Part shown: positions 35,113-43,271 of the stretch, piece by piece
How the letters are laid out: each line of letters begins with the position of its first letter
Numbering within the stretch: position 1 is the first letter of the stretch
Source: Helicobacter japonicus
GTDB taxonomy: Bacteria > Campylobacterota > Campylobacteria > Campylobacterales > Helicobacteraceae
DNA: 64,000 bases
Reading direction: 5' to 3'
Assembly: GCF_000762845.2 (NCBI RefSeq)
Contig: NZ_JRMQ02000002.1
Coordinates: forward strand, 248,001-312,000
Program-made: the position numbers and the translations under genes
The notes under the pieces: generated by a model
What the model was told of the DNA's origin: nothing
The model's database searches: none
What the model saw: only the letters and a program-made list of their open reading frames with translations

Positions 35113-35844
35113 CTACTTTATATTCAAAAGCTTTTTCAAAAACTCTAAAAAATATTCCTTTGTATGTGTGCTTACTCTTTTAAAGTATTTTTCAACCACT
35201 CTTTTGCCATCATCAGAATCCGCTATTTCTATCACTCTCCCTGTTTTGTCATAAATCCACCTATCTCTATCAGGGCGGTTACACACTTGGCATTGAGGGA
35301 TAACATTCCCAAACTCTAAAGGTAAAGCTGGATTCATGTGTCCCTCTTGTAATATAGTTCTTTCATTTTTTCTAAAATTATGAGGCTCTCCCTCCACGCT
35401 TCCACAAGTCGCACATTTATAACCATATTCTTTTTTTAAGCTTTCAAAGTCTGCGGATTCTATCCCACTTCGTCTATCGGGTTTAAATGAGGGATAAGGT
35501 TTTTCTAAAGTAATAAGTTGATAATATCCCGCTGGAATCTTTTGCCCTATATCGCCCCTCGTGCCTGAAACAATATAGAATCCGCCCTGCTTACTTAAGT
35601 GTCTTGCTTGTTGCACATCACTTACATTGGGGTAAAATGCTCTTATAAATTCTGTTAATTCCCCCTTTGAAACTGCTTGTGTATGAGGATAATTTCTTGC
35701 TAAATACACAAGAACTAAGGCGTCTTTAGTGTAATACCCTTTGGAATCTTTTAATTTCACAAGCTTTACCCCATAATCTTTAAGGTATTCTTCGTAATAC
35801 TTAGCAATGGTTTTGAAGGTTTCTAAAACTTCTTGCTCATTCAT
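35113..35844 (-). CDS. HNH-type restriction endonuclease (restriction locus 1)
   Basis: The 243-residue protein has an N-terminal helical DNA-binding-like region. The C-terminal zinc-HNH nuclease has CATCGS near residue 145, 'ILQEGHMNPALPLEFGNVIPQCQVCNRPDRDRW' near residues 165-197, with the catalytic His in EGH and the zinc cysteines in CxxC pairs. It overlaps the upstream methylase by 4 bp (ATGA). The arrangement identifies it as the cleavage enzyme of this type II system. Confidence 0.85.
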   Translation of the reverse strand: MNEQEVLETFKTIAKYYEEYLKDYGVKLVKLKDSKGYYTKDALVLVYLARNYPHTQAVSKGELTEFIRAFYPNVSDVQQARHLSKQGGFYIVSGTRGDIGQKIPAGYYQLITLEKPYPSFKPDRRSGIESADFESLKKEYGYKCATCGSVEGEPHNFRKNERTILQEGHMNPALPLEFGNVIPQCQVCNRPDRDRWIYDKTGRVIEIADSDDGKRVVEKYFKRVSTHTKEYFLEFLKKLLNIK

Positions 35845-36794
35845 TTTAAAATCCTGCTTTCTAAAACTTCTTGCTCTATTCGTTTTTTTGCTATTTCAAA
35901 ATATTTTTTCTCAATCTCATAACCTATAAAAAAGCGATGATTGTTTAAAGCCGCAATGCCGTGAGAACCACTTCCCATAAAGGGGTCTAGCACGATTTGC
36001 TCCTCTTGCGTAAAAAGTCTAACAAGATGAGAGATGAGACATACAGGTTTAGGCGTTAAATGCTCTATTTTTATATTGCTCTCATTCTTTCTTGTGTGTT
36101 TGCTCACCTCCATTACATTGCTAGGAAACCTCCCATCTAAACTCTCTTTTGTGTTGATAAGCCCTAGTTTATGCTTTTGCCAATTTTGCACGAATGTTCC
36201 CTCTTTTGGTTTTTGTGCCATTACCATAGGTTCAATTTGAGGTTTTAATTGAGGTGTTTTATAGCCCTCTAATTCTTTGATTAAAGATTCTTTTTGCGCT
36301 TGTGTTAAATTTTTGTCCTTTTTGATAAAGTGTGTTTGAGAGAATGCTTTTGCTTGTCCCTCATATTTCCACGCTAACATATCTCGTATTTCAAATCCTG
36401 CCAAATCCAAACTCATTGCCATTCTATGATAAAGCCTCGCTTGAGAGAACACAATACAAAATCCACCGGGCTTTAAGATTCTATAAAATTCATTTGCTAG
36501 AGGATTCATAAACTCTTGCAATCTCTCCCCTTGAGCTTTATCAAATTTCATACCCACAGGTAAGCCCCCAATTACTCCACTTTTTGAAGCTTTGGTTTTA
36601 AGATTTGTATCATTCCATTCACTCCCCATACCATCAATAAAATAAGGTGGGTCAGTAATAATACAATCAATAGAATTATTAGAAAGTGCTTTAAGTCCCT
36701 CTGTGCAATCTTGGTTATAAATGCTAAATTTTGATGTAATAAATTGCGTATTAGAATCCTTAATGTTTTGCGCACTATCTATTCTTGCGGTCAT
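35841..36794 (-). CDS. Beta-class DNA methyltransferase (restriction locus 1)
   Basis: The protein of about 317 residues has catalytic TDPPYFIDGMG near residue 47 and the C-terminal SAM motif 'LDPFMGSGSHGIAAL' near residue 275, the beta-class order. It methylates adenine N6 or cytosine N4. ATG 36794 has AAGGAGG four to five bases upstream and is preferred to a start five codons earlier. It heads a minus-strand operon with the HNH nuclease, the small protein and the D12 methylase. Confidence 0.88.
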   Translation of the reverse strand: MTARIDSAQNIKDSNTQFITSKFSIYNQDCTEGLKALSNNSIDCIITDPPYFIDGMGSEWNDTNLKTKASKSGVIGGLPVGMKFDKAQGERLQEFMNPLANEFYRILKPGGFCIVFSQARLYHRMAMSLDLAGFEIRDMLAWKYEGQAKAFSQTHFIKKDKNLTQAQKESLIKELEGYKTPQLKPQIEPMVMAQKPKEGTFVQNWQKHKLGLINTKESLDGRFPSNVMEVSKHTRKNESNIKIEHLTPKPVCLISHLVRLFTQEEQIVLDPFMGSGSHGIAALNNHRFFIGYEIEKKYFEIAKKRIEQEVLESRILK

Positions 36795-36879
36795 AAATCC
36801 TCCTTGCATATCCTTAAAATCATCAAATTATAGCACAACAAAGATAAGCAAGCATTTCTAGTGGCTTTCACTCTACCTC

Positions 36880-36910
36880 TTGACAAAAAATAAGTGTAAG
36901 ATTCTATAAT
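36880..36910 (+). promoter_or_regulatory. MerR-type promoter with 19-bp spacer (site B)
   Basis: TTGACA (36880-36885) and TATAAT (36905-36910) flank exactly 19 bp containing TAAGTGTAAG. Only the right half of the ACACT-A-AGTGT dyad is kept. It precedes the small frame at 36941 and the AhpD-like gene. Confidence 0.7.
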
Positions 36911-36940
36911 ATCACATATATTTTATGTTAAGGAGGAAGT

Positions 36941-37030
36941 ATGTGTTTTACAATCAATGATGAAAACAACTTTTTCAAAGATAAAGAGAGTGCCTATATA
37001 GAGCCACCCAAAAAATGCCATTTTTGCTAA
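36941..37030 (+). CDS. 29-codon small ORF upstream of the AhpD-like gene
   Basis: The frame has an excellent ribosome site (AAGGAGG, 36930-36936, four bases before the ATG) and ends in the cysteine-bearing 'KKCHFC'. It overlaps the start of the next gene by 16 bases across a run of six A. One extra A would fuse it in frame to the AhpD-like protein, which lacks its own ribosome site. It is therefore either a leader peptide or the true N-terminus separated by a frameshift. Confidence 0.5.
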   Translation: MCFTINDENNFFKDKESAYIEPPKKCHFC

Positions 37031-37548
37031 AAATAGCCGTTTATTTAGCGCAAAAAAGCGTCAAGAAAGAAGTGCTCATCGCTAAACTTTTGACTTGGTA
37101 TCCTAAGGCAGCGGTGAGTTCTGCAGTTTTAGAAAGCCTCGTAGCTCACGATGATGCAGAGATTAATAAGCGGATTCTAAAAATCATTCGTGTGCAGGTT
37201 TCTATGCTGGTGGCTTGTCCATTTTGCATTGATATGAATGCCTTTGAGTATGAAAAATTTGGATTGAGCCTTGATGAAATCCAAGCGATAGCCGATAAAA
37301 ATTACACTCATCATACCTTTAGTGAAAAAGAAAGGATTGTCCTGCAATACACAGAAATGGCGACAAACACACCTGTTTTTATTTCAAAAGAGATTGTTTG
37401 TAGTCTCAAGGAGCATTTTTCTGAACGTGGCATTGTAATTATTGCCTCAACTATTGCGCAAGTGAATTATTGGTCAAGGCTTATCCGCGCTCTTGGTGTG
37501 CCTGTGGCTGGATTTGGCAGTATCTGTCGATTAGAGGAAAAAGACTAA
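37015..37548 (+). CDS. Carboxymuconolactone decarboxylase/AhpD-like protein
   Basis: The 177-residue all-helical protein has the AhpD-type redox motif ACPFCIDMNAFE (CxxC at about residues 67-70, with the following acidic and His-type positions partly replaced). Such proteins reduce peroxides or act as disulfide reductants. It lies under MerR-type promoter B. ATG 37015 has no Shine-Dalgarno of its own and sits inside the small ORF, so translation must be coupled or the gene starts at 36941 in other strains. Confidence 0.82.
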   Translation: MPFLLKIAVYLAQKSVKKEVLIAKLLTWYPKAAVSSAVLESLVAHDDAEINKRILKIIRVQVSMLVACPFCIDMNAFEYEKFGLSLDEIQAIADKNYTHHTFSEKERIVLQYTEMATNTPVFISKEIVCSLKEHFSERGIVIIASTIAQVNYWSRLIRALGVPVAGFGSICRLEEKD

Positions 37549-37595
37549 TCCCACCTCATAAAAGCAAATATATAAAATATATTCTCCATACCCCC

Positions 37596-37626
37596 TTGAC
37601 AAACACTAAGTGTCAGGCTTTATAAT
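37596..37626 (+). promoter_or_regulatory. MerR-type promoter with 19-bp spacer (site C)
   Basis: TTGACA (37596-37601) and TATAAT (37621-37626) flank a 19-bp spacer with the perfect dyad ACACT-A-AGTGT followed by CAGGCTT. The 12-mer AGAATCTATTTT starts at 37630, as it does just after the -10 of sites E and F. It drives the flavodoxin-fold and aldo/keto reductase genes. Confidence 0.85.
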
Positions 37627-37658
37627 TACAGAATCTATTTTACACTAAAGGAGTAGTA

Positions 37659-38231
37659 ATGGCAAAAATATTGTTATTTTTTATGCTGATGTTTAGCTTA
37701 ACATCTCATCTGTTTGCAGAACAAGCGCAGGTAAAAACGCTTTTGATTGCCTCACACCCTTATCCAGAAAAATCCACTTTTATTAAGGGCTTAGAGGAAG
37801 CTGCAAGAAGTGTGAAAGGCGTGGAGGTGCGGAATCTTGAAAGCCTCTATGGCTATGATACAAGGGCAATCAATGGAGCAAAAGAGCGGGAGATTACAAG
37901 GCAGTATGACAGAATCGTGTTTTTGTTCCCTACGCATTGGTTTAATATCACGCCGATGATGAAAGCCTACCTCAACGAGACTTGGGGAAGTGTGGGACCT
38001 GATTTATGGAAGGGCAAAGAAATGCTAATCGTTTCTACCGCAGCAGGAGGCTCTAGCACCTATGGCAAAAATGGCAGAATCGGCGTGGAGCTTAAAGATG
38101 TGTTTTTGCCAATGAAAGCAAGTGCTTTGCATTGTGGTATGACATATTTAGAACCTCTTGTTTTTGAAGCAGTGAGCCATTCAAAACTAGAATCCTATCA
38201 AAAAGCCCTCATTGAGCGGCTAAGCAAATAA
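37659..38231 (+). CDS. Exported flavodoxin-fold NAD(P)H oxidoreductase-like protein
   Basis: The 190-residue protein starts with a Sec signal (residues 1-20, 'LTSHLFAEQ'). A flavodoxin-like fold of the MdaB/NQO type follows: 'TLLIASHPYPEKSTF' for the phosphate loop, 'IVFLFPTHWFNITPMMKAYLNE' near residue 90, and 'STAAGGSSTYG'. Cytoplasmic relatives reduce quinones with NAD(P)H. A signal on this fold is unusual and raises the question of the electron donor in the periplasm. It is followed by an aldo/keto reductase after 18 bp. Confidence 0.82.
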   Translation: MAKILLFFMLMFSLTSHLFAEQAQVKTLLIASHPYPEKSTFIKGLEEAARSVKGVEVRNLESLYGYDTRAINGAKEREITRQYDRIVFLFPTHWFNITPMMKAYLNETWGSVGPDLWKGKEMLIVSTAAGGSSTYGKNGRIGVELKDVFLPMKASALHCGMTYLEPLVFEAVSHSKLESYQKALIERLSK

Positions 38232-38249
38232 TCATCATAAGGAGAGAAA

Positions 38250-39209
38250 ATGCAAAACACAAGACGAGAATTTTTAGGCAAAAGTGCAGCCCTAGCAGGA
38301 ATGGCATTTTTCGCGCCCAACCTATTGTTTGGTGCGCAAGGAACAAAGGCAAAATCCATTTTAAAGGACTATTTTATGCTAAACGATGGCAAGGAGATTC
38401 CAAAGCTTGGGCTTGGGACTTGGCGCATTGATGATAATGCGGTGGAAGCAGCGGTGCAAGAGGCTTTTAAGGTGGGCTATCGCCACATTGATACCGCACA
38501 AGCTTATGGCAATGAAAGAGGTGTAGGCGAGGCGGTGCGTAGCTCCAAGATTCCACGCGAGGAGATTTTCATCACAAGTAAAATCCGCGCAGGATACAAG
38601 GATTACAAAAGCGCGAGGGATTCCATAGACACTTCTTTAAAGACAATGAAGCTAGATTCCATTGATTTAATGCTCATTCACAGCCCACAGCCTTGGAATA
38701 GCTTTAGACAAGGCGATTATTTTAAAGAAAATGTAGAAGTCTATAACGCGCTAGAGGACGCGCAAAAGGCGGGTAAGGTGCGCTCCATTGGGGTGAGCAA
38801 CTTTTTACAAAAAGATTTAGAAAATATCCTCAAAAATTGCAAAGTTAAACCCGCAGCAAATCAGATTCTATGCCATATTGGCAACACGCCTTTTAGTTTG
38901 CTAGATTACTGCAAAAGTCAAAATATCCTCGTAGAAGCGTATTCGCCTATTGCGCACGGAGAGCTTTTGAAAGACCCTCGCGTGATAGAGTTAGCTAAAA
39001 AATACAATGTCAGCCCCGCGCAAATTTGTATCCGCTATACTTTGGAGCTAGGGCTTGTTTCTTTGCCAAAGAGCAAAACTCCCAAATACATTGCAGAGAA
39101 TGCGCAGGTGGATTTCACATTTTCAAGCGCAGATTTAGAGGCACTTAAAAAACTCACCTTTAAAGATTACGGCGCACATTCATATTTTCCTGTATTTGGC
39201 GGGAAGTGA
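38250..39209 (+). CDS. Tat-exported aldo/keto reductase
   Basis: The 319-residue protein has a twin-arginine signal (TRREFLGKS, residues 4-12) and a complete AKR domain. The catalytic tetrad is visible as HIDTAQAYG (Asp, Tyr), ITSKI (Lys) and LMLIHSP (His). AKRs reduce aldehydes and ketones with NADPH, which is not expected in the periplasm. Met43, at the first residue of the enzyme domain, is preceded by AAAGGA (38363-38368, seven bases before ATG 38376). It could therefore be an internal start giving a cytoplasmic form. Confidence 0.9.
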   Translation: MQNTRREFLGKSAALAGMAFFAPNLLFGAQGTKAKSILKDYFMLNDGKEIPKLGLGTWRIDDNAVEAAVQEAFKVGYRHIDTAQAYGNERGVGEAVRSSKIPREEIFITSKIRAGYKDYKSARDSIDTSLKTMKLDSIDLMLIHSPQPWNSFRQGDYFKENVEVYNALEDAQKAGKVRSIGVSNFLQKDLENILKNCKVKPAANQILCHIGNTPFSLLDYCKSQNILVEAYSPIAHGELLKDPRVIELAKKYNVSPAQICIRYTLELGLVSLPKSKTPKYIAENAQVDFTFSSADLEALKKLTFKDYGAHSYFPVFGGK

Positions 39210-39237
39210 GAAAAAAAGAGAGAAAGTTTAAATCCCC

Positions 39238-39262
39238 TTGACAAAGTGTTGGGATTTATAAT
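39238..39262 (+). promoter_or_regulatory. Degenerate MerR-type promoter with 13-bp spacer (site D)
   Basis: TTGACA (39238-39243) and TATAAT (39257-39262) are present but only 13 bp apart. Compared with the other sites about 6 bp, including half of the dyad, are missing. As spaced it should not work as a normal promoter. It lies upstream of the flavodoxin gene. Confidence 0.55.
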
Positions 39263-39302
39263 TTATGCAATCTTTTTTAAGATTCTATCAAAAGGAGTAA
39301 AA

Positions 39303-39776
39303 ATGAAAAACTTAGTTGTATTTTTTAGCGCAAGTGGAATCACAAAGGAAGTTGCGCAAACTTTAACAGAAGCCGCAAATGCGGAAGTTTTTGAGATAAT
39401 CCCCGCGATTCCTTATTCTCAAGCGGATTTGGATTGGAGAGATGAGCAGAGCCGCAGCACTTTAGAGTGCAAGGACAAAGCCTCGCGCCCAAAAATTGCT
39501 AAAGACATAGATATTTCAAGCTACGATACAATCTTTATTGGATTCCCCATTTGGTGGTATAGTGCGCCACAGATTATTTTTACCTTGTTAGAATCCCACG
39601 ATTTTAGTGGCAAAGTCATCGTGCCTTTTTGCACAAGCGGTGGGAGTGATTTGAGCAATGCCCCGCGTGATATGGCAAAGTGCGCTCCTAATGCGATTTT
39701 TAAAGAGGGCAAACGCTTTAACTTTGGCACAAGCAAGGCGAAACTCACAAAATGGCTTGAGGGTTTAGGGATTTGA
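39303..39776 (+). CDS. Flavodoxin-family protein
   Basis: The protein of about 157 residues has a flavodoxin fold: 'NLVVFFSASGITKEVAQTL' (phosphate loop, residues 3-21), 'DTIFIGFPIWWYSAPQI' near residue 76 and 'VIVPFCTSGGSDLSN' near residue 105. It resembles the short NAD(P)H-dependent or electron-transfer flavodoxins often annotated next to aldo/keto reductases. No signal peptide is present. ATG 39303 follows AAAGGAG; an in-frame ATG at 39246 lies inside the promoter-like site and is rejected. Confidence 0.88.
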   Translation: MKNLVVFFSASGITKEVAQTLTEAANAEVFEIIPAIPYSQADLDWRDEQSRSTLECKDKASRPKIAKDIDISSYDTIFIGFPIWWYSAPQIIFTLLESHDFSGKVIVPFCTSGGSDLSNAPRDMAKCAPNAIFKEGKRFNFGTSKAKLTKWLEGLGI

Positions 39777-39853
39777 GAATGCTCACAGCATAAAAGGATT
39801 TTAACTTATTTAAGATATAATCCGTGCTTTAAATTGCGACAAAGGAGCAAAGA

Positions 39854-40453
39854 ATGGTATTTGGGAGTATTCTTATCATTGTTGGTATTATTGCTTTTGG
39901 AGTGATATGGCTTATTGGTGCTTATAATTCTCTAGTAACCTTAAAAAACCGCGCACAAAATGCTTTTTCGCAAATTGATGTGCAACTCAAGCGGCGATAT
40001 GATTTAATCCCAAATCTCATTGAAATCGCTAAAAAATACCTAAGCCACGAGCAAGAAACCTTGATGAAAGTCATAGAGGCAAGAAACACTGCAAAAAGCG
40101 CACTAGACAATGTTGCAAACAATGCTCCCGATGCTATCAATGCACTGAATAATGCTGAAAAATCTTTGCAAAACGCCTTGATGAATTTCAATATGACAAT
40201 GGAAGCCTACCCTGACTTAAAGTCAAATACTACGATGATACAGCTAAGTGAGGAGTTAGCTTCCACAGAGAATAAAATTGCTTTTGCGCGTCAAGCCTAT
40301 AATGATAATGTAACAAACTTCAATACCTGCAGACAAATCTTTCCAAATAACATTATTGTAGGATTCTTTTCGCAATTCGCGAAAGATTTACCCCTGTTAG
40401 AGTTTGAGGAGAATCGTGAGGTATTAAACCAAGCACCCAAAGTGCAGTTTTAA
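39854..40453 (+). CDS. LemA-family membrane protein
   Basis: The 199-residue protein has one N-terminal membrane helix, then the LemA core 'YNSLVTLKNRAQNAFSQIDVQLKRRYDLIPNLIEIAKKY' (about residues 21-60) with coiled-coil helices. It ends in 'FAKDLPLLEFEENRE'. LemA proteins have an external N-terminus and are commonly paired with a TPM or M48 protein. Here the M48 protease gene follows after about 30 bp. The function remains unclear. Confidence 0.9.
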   Translation: MVFGSILIIVGIIAFGVIWLIGAYNSLVTLKNRAQNAFSQIDVQLKRRYDLIPNLIEIAKKYLSHEQETLMKVIEARNTAKSALDNVANNAPDAINALNNAEKSLQNALMNFNMTMEAYPDLKSNTTMIQLSEELASTENKIAFARQAYNDNVTNFNTCRQIFPNNIIVGFFSQFAKDLPLLEFEENREVLNQAPKVQF

Positions 40454-40482
40454 GGTTTTTTGCAATCTTATAGGGTGTGCTT

Positions 40483-41982
40483 ATGGATTTAGTAGATTCT
40501 ATTTTTTTGGATAATCATTTTCTTTTAGCCTTGCCTCTAAGCGTTAAGGCTTTGCTTATGGCATTTATCATTGTGGTGTGGATAGTTACCTATAATAAAC
40601 TTCCCAAAAAAAGTGGTATTTCGTTTGAACTTCTTTCTGTTTTCTTTCTGATCTTATTTGCGGGTGTGTTGCTTAATTCTTCTTCACAAATTGTAGATTT
40701 CCTAAATTCTTGCGCAAGGTTTTTTGCAGACATACGCACATCTCTAGGTTTTGATGCGCCCACTCGGTATTTTTTTAATATCAAAACCCTCATTGCACTT
40801 CTTGTTTTTGTCGCATTTAGCACATTCATTTTATTCTTTATCACACGCACTATTTTGGGTAGGGAAGTGAAGCTATCCAATACATTTTGGGAGCATAAAG
40901 ACACTGCACAATCTAAGATTTTATGGTGCAACGCTCTCTTTTTTATAATGCTATTTTTGATTTTTTTGACTGCTTTTTCTTGTTTTGGGCTGATTTTTAT
41001 TTTGCTAGATAATCCTAGTCAGTTTAATGTAGCTGTGCCATCTCCTTTTGATTTGCCACCTAGAAAAATGGTTCTTGTAGCGGATAATTCTTCTGAAAAT
41101 TTTCTTATTTCTCTAGTTTTAGCATTTGTCTTAGTTGCGGTGATTTTTTGCGCCTTTGTTTTTCAAAAATTCTCTTTGGCAAAGCACAGCATTGACAAAC
41201 TCGCAAAAACACTCAATGCCACAGAAATTACAGAATCTAGTAATTTAGAACAAAAAGAACGAGTGCTTTTAAATGTGATTGCAGAAATGGCAATTGCCTC
41301 CTCTTGCCCTATGCCACGCGTGTTTATTCTCAAAGAAGAGAAAGGTATCAATGCAATGTGTAGCGGAGAATATTTTGGCAAAGAGAAAGAAAAAATAGCA
41401 ATTTTTGTAACGCAAGGTGCGCTAGATATTCTAAGTCGTGATGAGCTTCAAGGCGTAATAGGACACGAATTTTCACACGCTTTTCATCGTGATGTTGCGC
41501 TCAATCTTAGAATCTTCGCGCTTGTATTTGCATTAAGTTGCGTAGTGGTAGCGGGTGAAATATTGCTTGAGGCGATGTCCAATAGCTCTAAAAGAACTTC
41601 TCGCTCTAAAGATGATGGCAAAGGCTTTGTCGCACTTGCTGGCGTTGCGCTTGTGTTTTATGTGCTGGGATTTTTAGGTATGTTTTTTGCGCAAATCATT
41701 CAAGCAGCAATTTCGCGTCAAAAGGAATTTTTAGCTGACGCCTCAAGCACACAATACACACGCAATCCTCAAGGCATAAAATCTGCTCTACAAAAAATTG
41801 CACAGGTTTCAAGCACCTATCAAGCAAGTGAAGATTCTCCCAAAAAGCCTACCTATCTTACCAACCCCAAAGCAAGTTCTTGCGCACATATGTTTTTCCT
41901 GCCTTGCCGTGCTATGATTTTTGCCACACACCCTCCATTAGAGCAACGAATCCTCCGCCTAGAACAAATGGGCGCAAAATAA
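40483..41982 (+). CDS. M48-family membrane metalloprotease
   Basis: The protein of about 499 residues has several N-terminal membrane helices and an M48 peptidase domain. The zinc motif is HEFSH (about residues 329-333), and the third ligand is near 'RQKEFLADASSTQYT' (about residue 412). It is HtpX/Ste24-like and may degrade damaged membrane proteins. The pairing with LemA is recurrent in bacteria. I chose ATG 40483; a GTG two codons earlier is less likely. Confidence 0.88.
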   Translation: MDLVDSIFLDNHFLLALPLSVKALLMAFIIVVWIVTYNKLPKKSGISFELLSVFFLILFAGVLLNSSSQIVDFLNSCARFFADIRTSLGFDAPTRYFFNIKTLIALLVFVAFSTFILFFITRTILGREVKLSNTFWEHKDTAQSKILWCNALFFIMLFLIFLTAFSCFGLIFILLDNPSQFNVAVPSPFDLPPRKMVLVADNSSENFLISLVLAFVLVAVIFCAFVFQKFSLAKHSIDKLAKTLNATEITESSNLEQKERVLLNVIAEMAIASSCPMPRVFILKEEKGINAMCSGEYFGKEKEKIAIFVTQGALDILSRDELQGVIGHEFSHAFHRDVALNLRIFALVFALSCVVVAGEILLEAMSNSSKRTSRSKDDGKGFVALAGVALVFYVLGFLGMFFAQIIQAAISRQKEFLADASSTQYTRNPQGIKSALQKIAQVSSTYQASEDSPKKPTYLTNPKASSCAHMFFLPCRAMIFATHPPLEQRILRLEQMGAK

Positions 41983-42017
41983 TAGAATCAATTTTCATCA
42001 TTTTTCGCTTCGCCCCC

Positions 42018-42048
42018 TTGACAAACACTAAGTGTCAGGCTTTATAAT
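42018..42048 (+). promoter_or_regulatory. MerR-type promoter with 19-bp spacer (site E)
   Basis: TTGACA (42018-42023) and TATAAT (42043-42048) flank 19 bp with the perfect ACACT-A-AGTGT dyad, the same spacer as sites C and F. AGAATCTATTTT follows at 42052. It drives the aldo/keto reductase at 42077. Confidence 0.85.
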
Positions 42049-42076
42049 TCTAGAATCTATTTTTTAAGGAGCAAAA

Positions 42077-43216
42077 ATGCAAGAACATTTAATACCACAA
42101 GACATGGCTTTGTATTCTAGGCGGGATTTTTTGAAAACTTCTGCAATGCTTGGCATTGCTTTAAGTGTAGGCGCATTGCCACTTTTTGGTGCGGATTCTA
42201 AAATCCAAATGCCCACACGCACACTAGGCGCAGGAAGTTATGCCTTAAGTGTTTCTGCTCTCGCCTTTGGTTGTATGGGGCTAAACTACCACCGCTCACA
42301 AAGCTTAAGCAAAAAGGAATCTTTAAAGATTTTAGAAGCTGCCATAGAATCGGGCATTACGCTTTATGATACTGCGCAAGTGTATGGACCAGATAGCAAT
42401 GAAATCTTAGTAGGCGAACTCTTAAAGCCTTATAGAGACAAACTTTTTATCACCACCAAATTTGGCTTTGGTAAGGACGCAAGTGTGCTAGATAGCTCAC
42501 CTAAGCGCATTCGCGAAGTTGTGGAACAAAGCCTAAAAAGACTAAATTTAGAGCAGATTCCGCTTCTTTATCAACATAGATTTGACCCCAAAACGCCGAT
42601 TGAGGAGGTGGCAAATTGCGTGAAAGATTTAATCAAAGAGGGCAAAGTTGCGCGGTTTGGCGTATGTGAGCTAAGTGCAAAAAGCATTGAAGCAGCACAT
42701 AAAATTTGTCCCATTACTGCCGTGCAAAGCGAATACCACCTAATGTGGCGCAACCCTGAAAGTGAGATTTTCCCTACATTAGAGCGGCTAAAAATTGGCT
42801 TTGTTGCCTATTCTCCGCTTAATCGTGGCTACCTAAGTGGCAAACTCAATAGGGATTCTAAGTTTGATAAAAACAACGACAATCGCGCAACTTTCCCGCG
42901 ATTCCAACCCGATGCAATGGAGGCAAATTACCAAATTATTGAGGCATTAATAGAATTTGGCAAGGGCAAGAATCCACACACTAAAGATTCTAACGCCACT
43001 CCCGCACAAGTAGCCATTGCGTATCTTTTAAACAAAAAGCCTTATATTGTCCCGCTTTTTGGCACAACGAGTAAGGTGCATTTAGAGGAGAATATCAATG
43101 CTTTGGCTGTGAAACTTAGCAAGGCAGATATGAAGGCATTAGATTCTAAACTTGATAAAATCACAATCATAGGCGATAGATACCCCGCTGAACAAGCAAA
43201 CAGAGTGGGGAAATAA
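42077..43216 (+). CDS. Tat-exported aldo/keto reductase (Tas/YajO-like group)
   Basis: The 379-residue protein has a Tat signal (YSRRDFLKTS, residues 13-22) and a full AKR domain of the group with a 'LAFGCMGL' opening. The tetrad appears as LYDTAQVYG, ITTKFGF and LYQHRFD. AAGGAG precedes the ATG. Unlike its paralogues it has no Shine-Dalgarno before the first Met after the signal. The probable substrates are small aldehydes or quinones; the electron donor in the periplasm is unknown. Confidence 0.9.
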   Translation: MQEHLIPQDMALYSRRDFLKTSAMLGIALSVGALPLFGADSKIQMPTRTLGAGSYALSVSALAFGCMGLNYHRSQSLSKKESLKILEAAIESGITLYDTAQVYGPDSNEILVGELLKPYRDKLFITTKFGFGKDASVLDSSPKRIREVVEQSLKRLNLEQIPLLYQHRFDPKTPIEEVANCVKDLIKEGKVARFGVCELSAKSIEAAHKICPITAVQSEYHLMWRNPESEIFPTLERLKIGFVAYSPLNRGYLSGKLNRDSKFDKNNDNRATFPRFQPDAMEANYQIIEALIEFGKGKNPHTKDSNATPAQVAIAYLLNKKPYIVPLFGTTSKVHLEENINALAVKLSKADMKALDSKLDKITIIGDRYPAEQANRVGK

Positions 43217-43271
43217 TACTTTAATGCAGGTGGAATCTTTATTGTCTTTATCGGAGATTCCATCTTTTTAC

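Noticed and set aside
39246-39302. Upstream ATG extending the flavodoxin by 19 residues
   Set aside because: It lies within the promoter-like site D, and the extension is not part of a flavodoxin fold. ATG 39303 has AAAGGAG.
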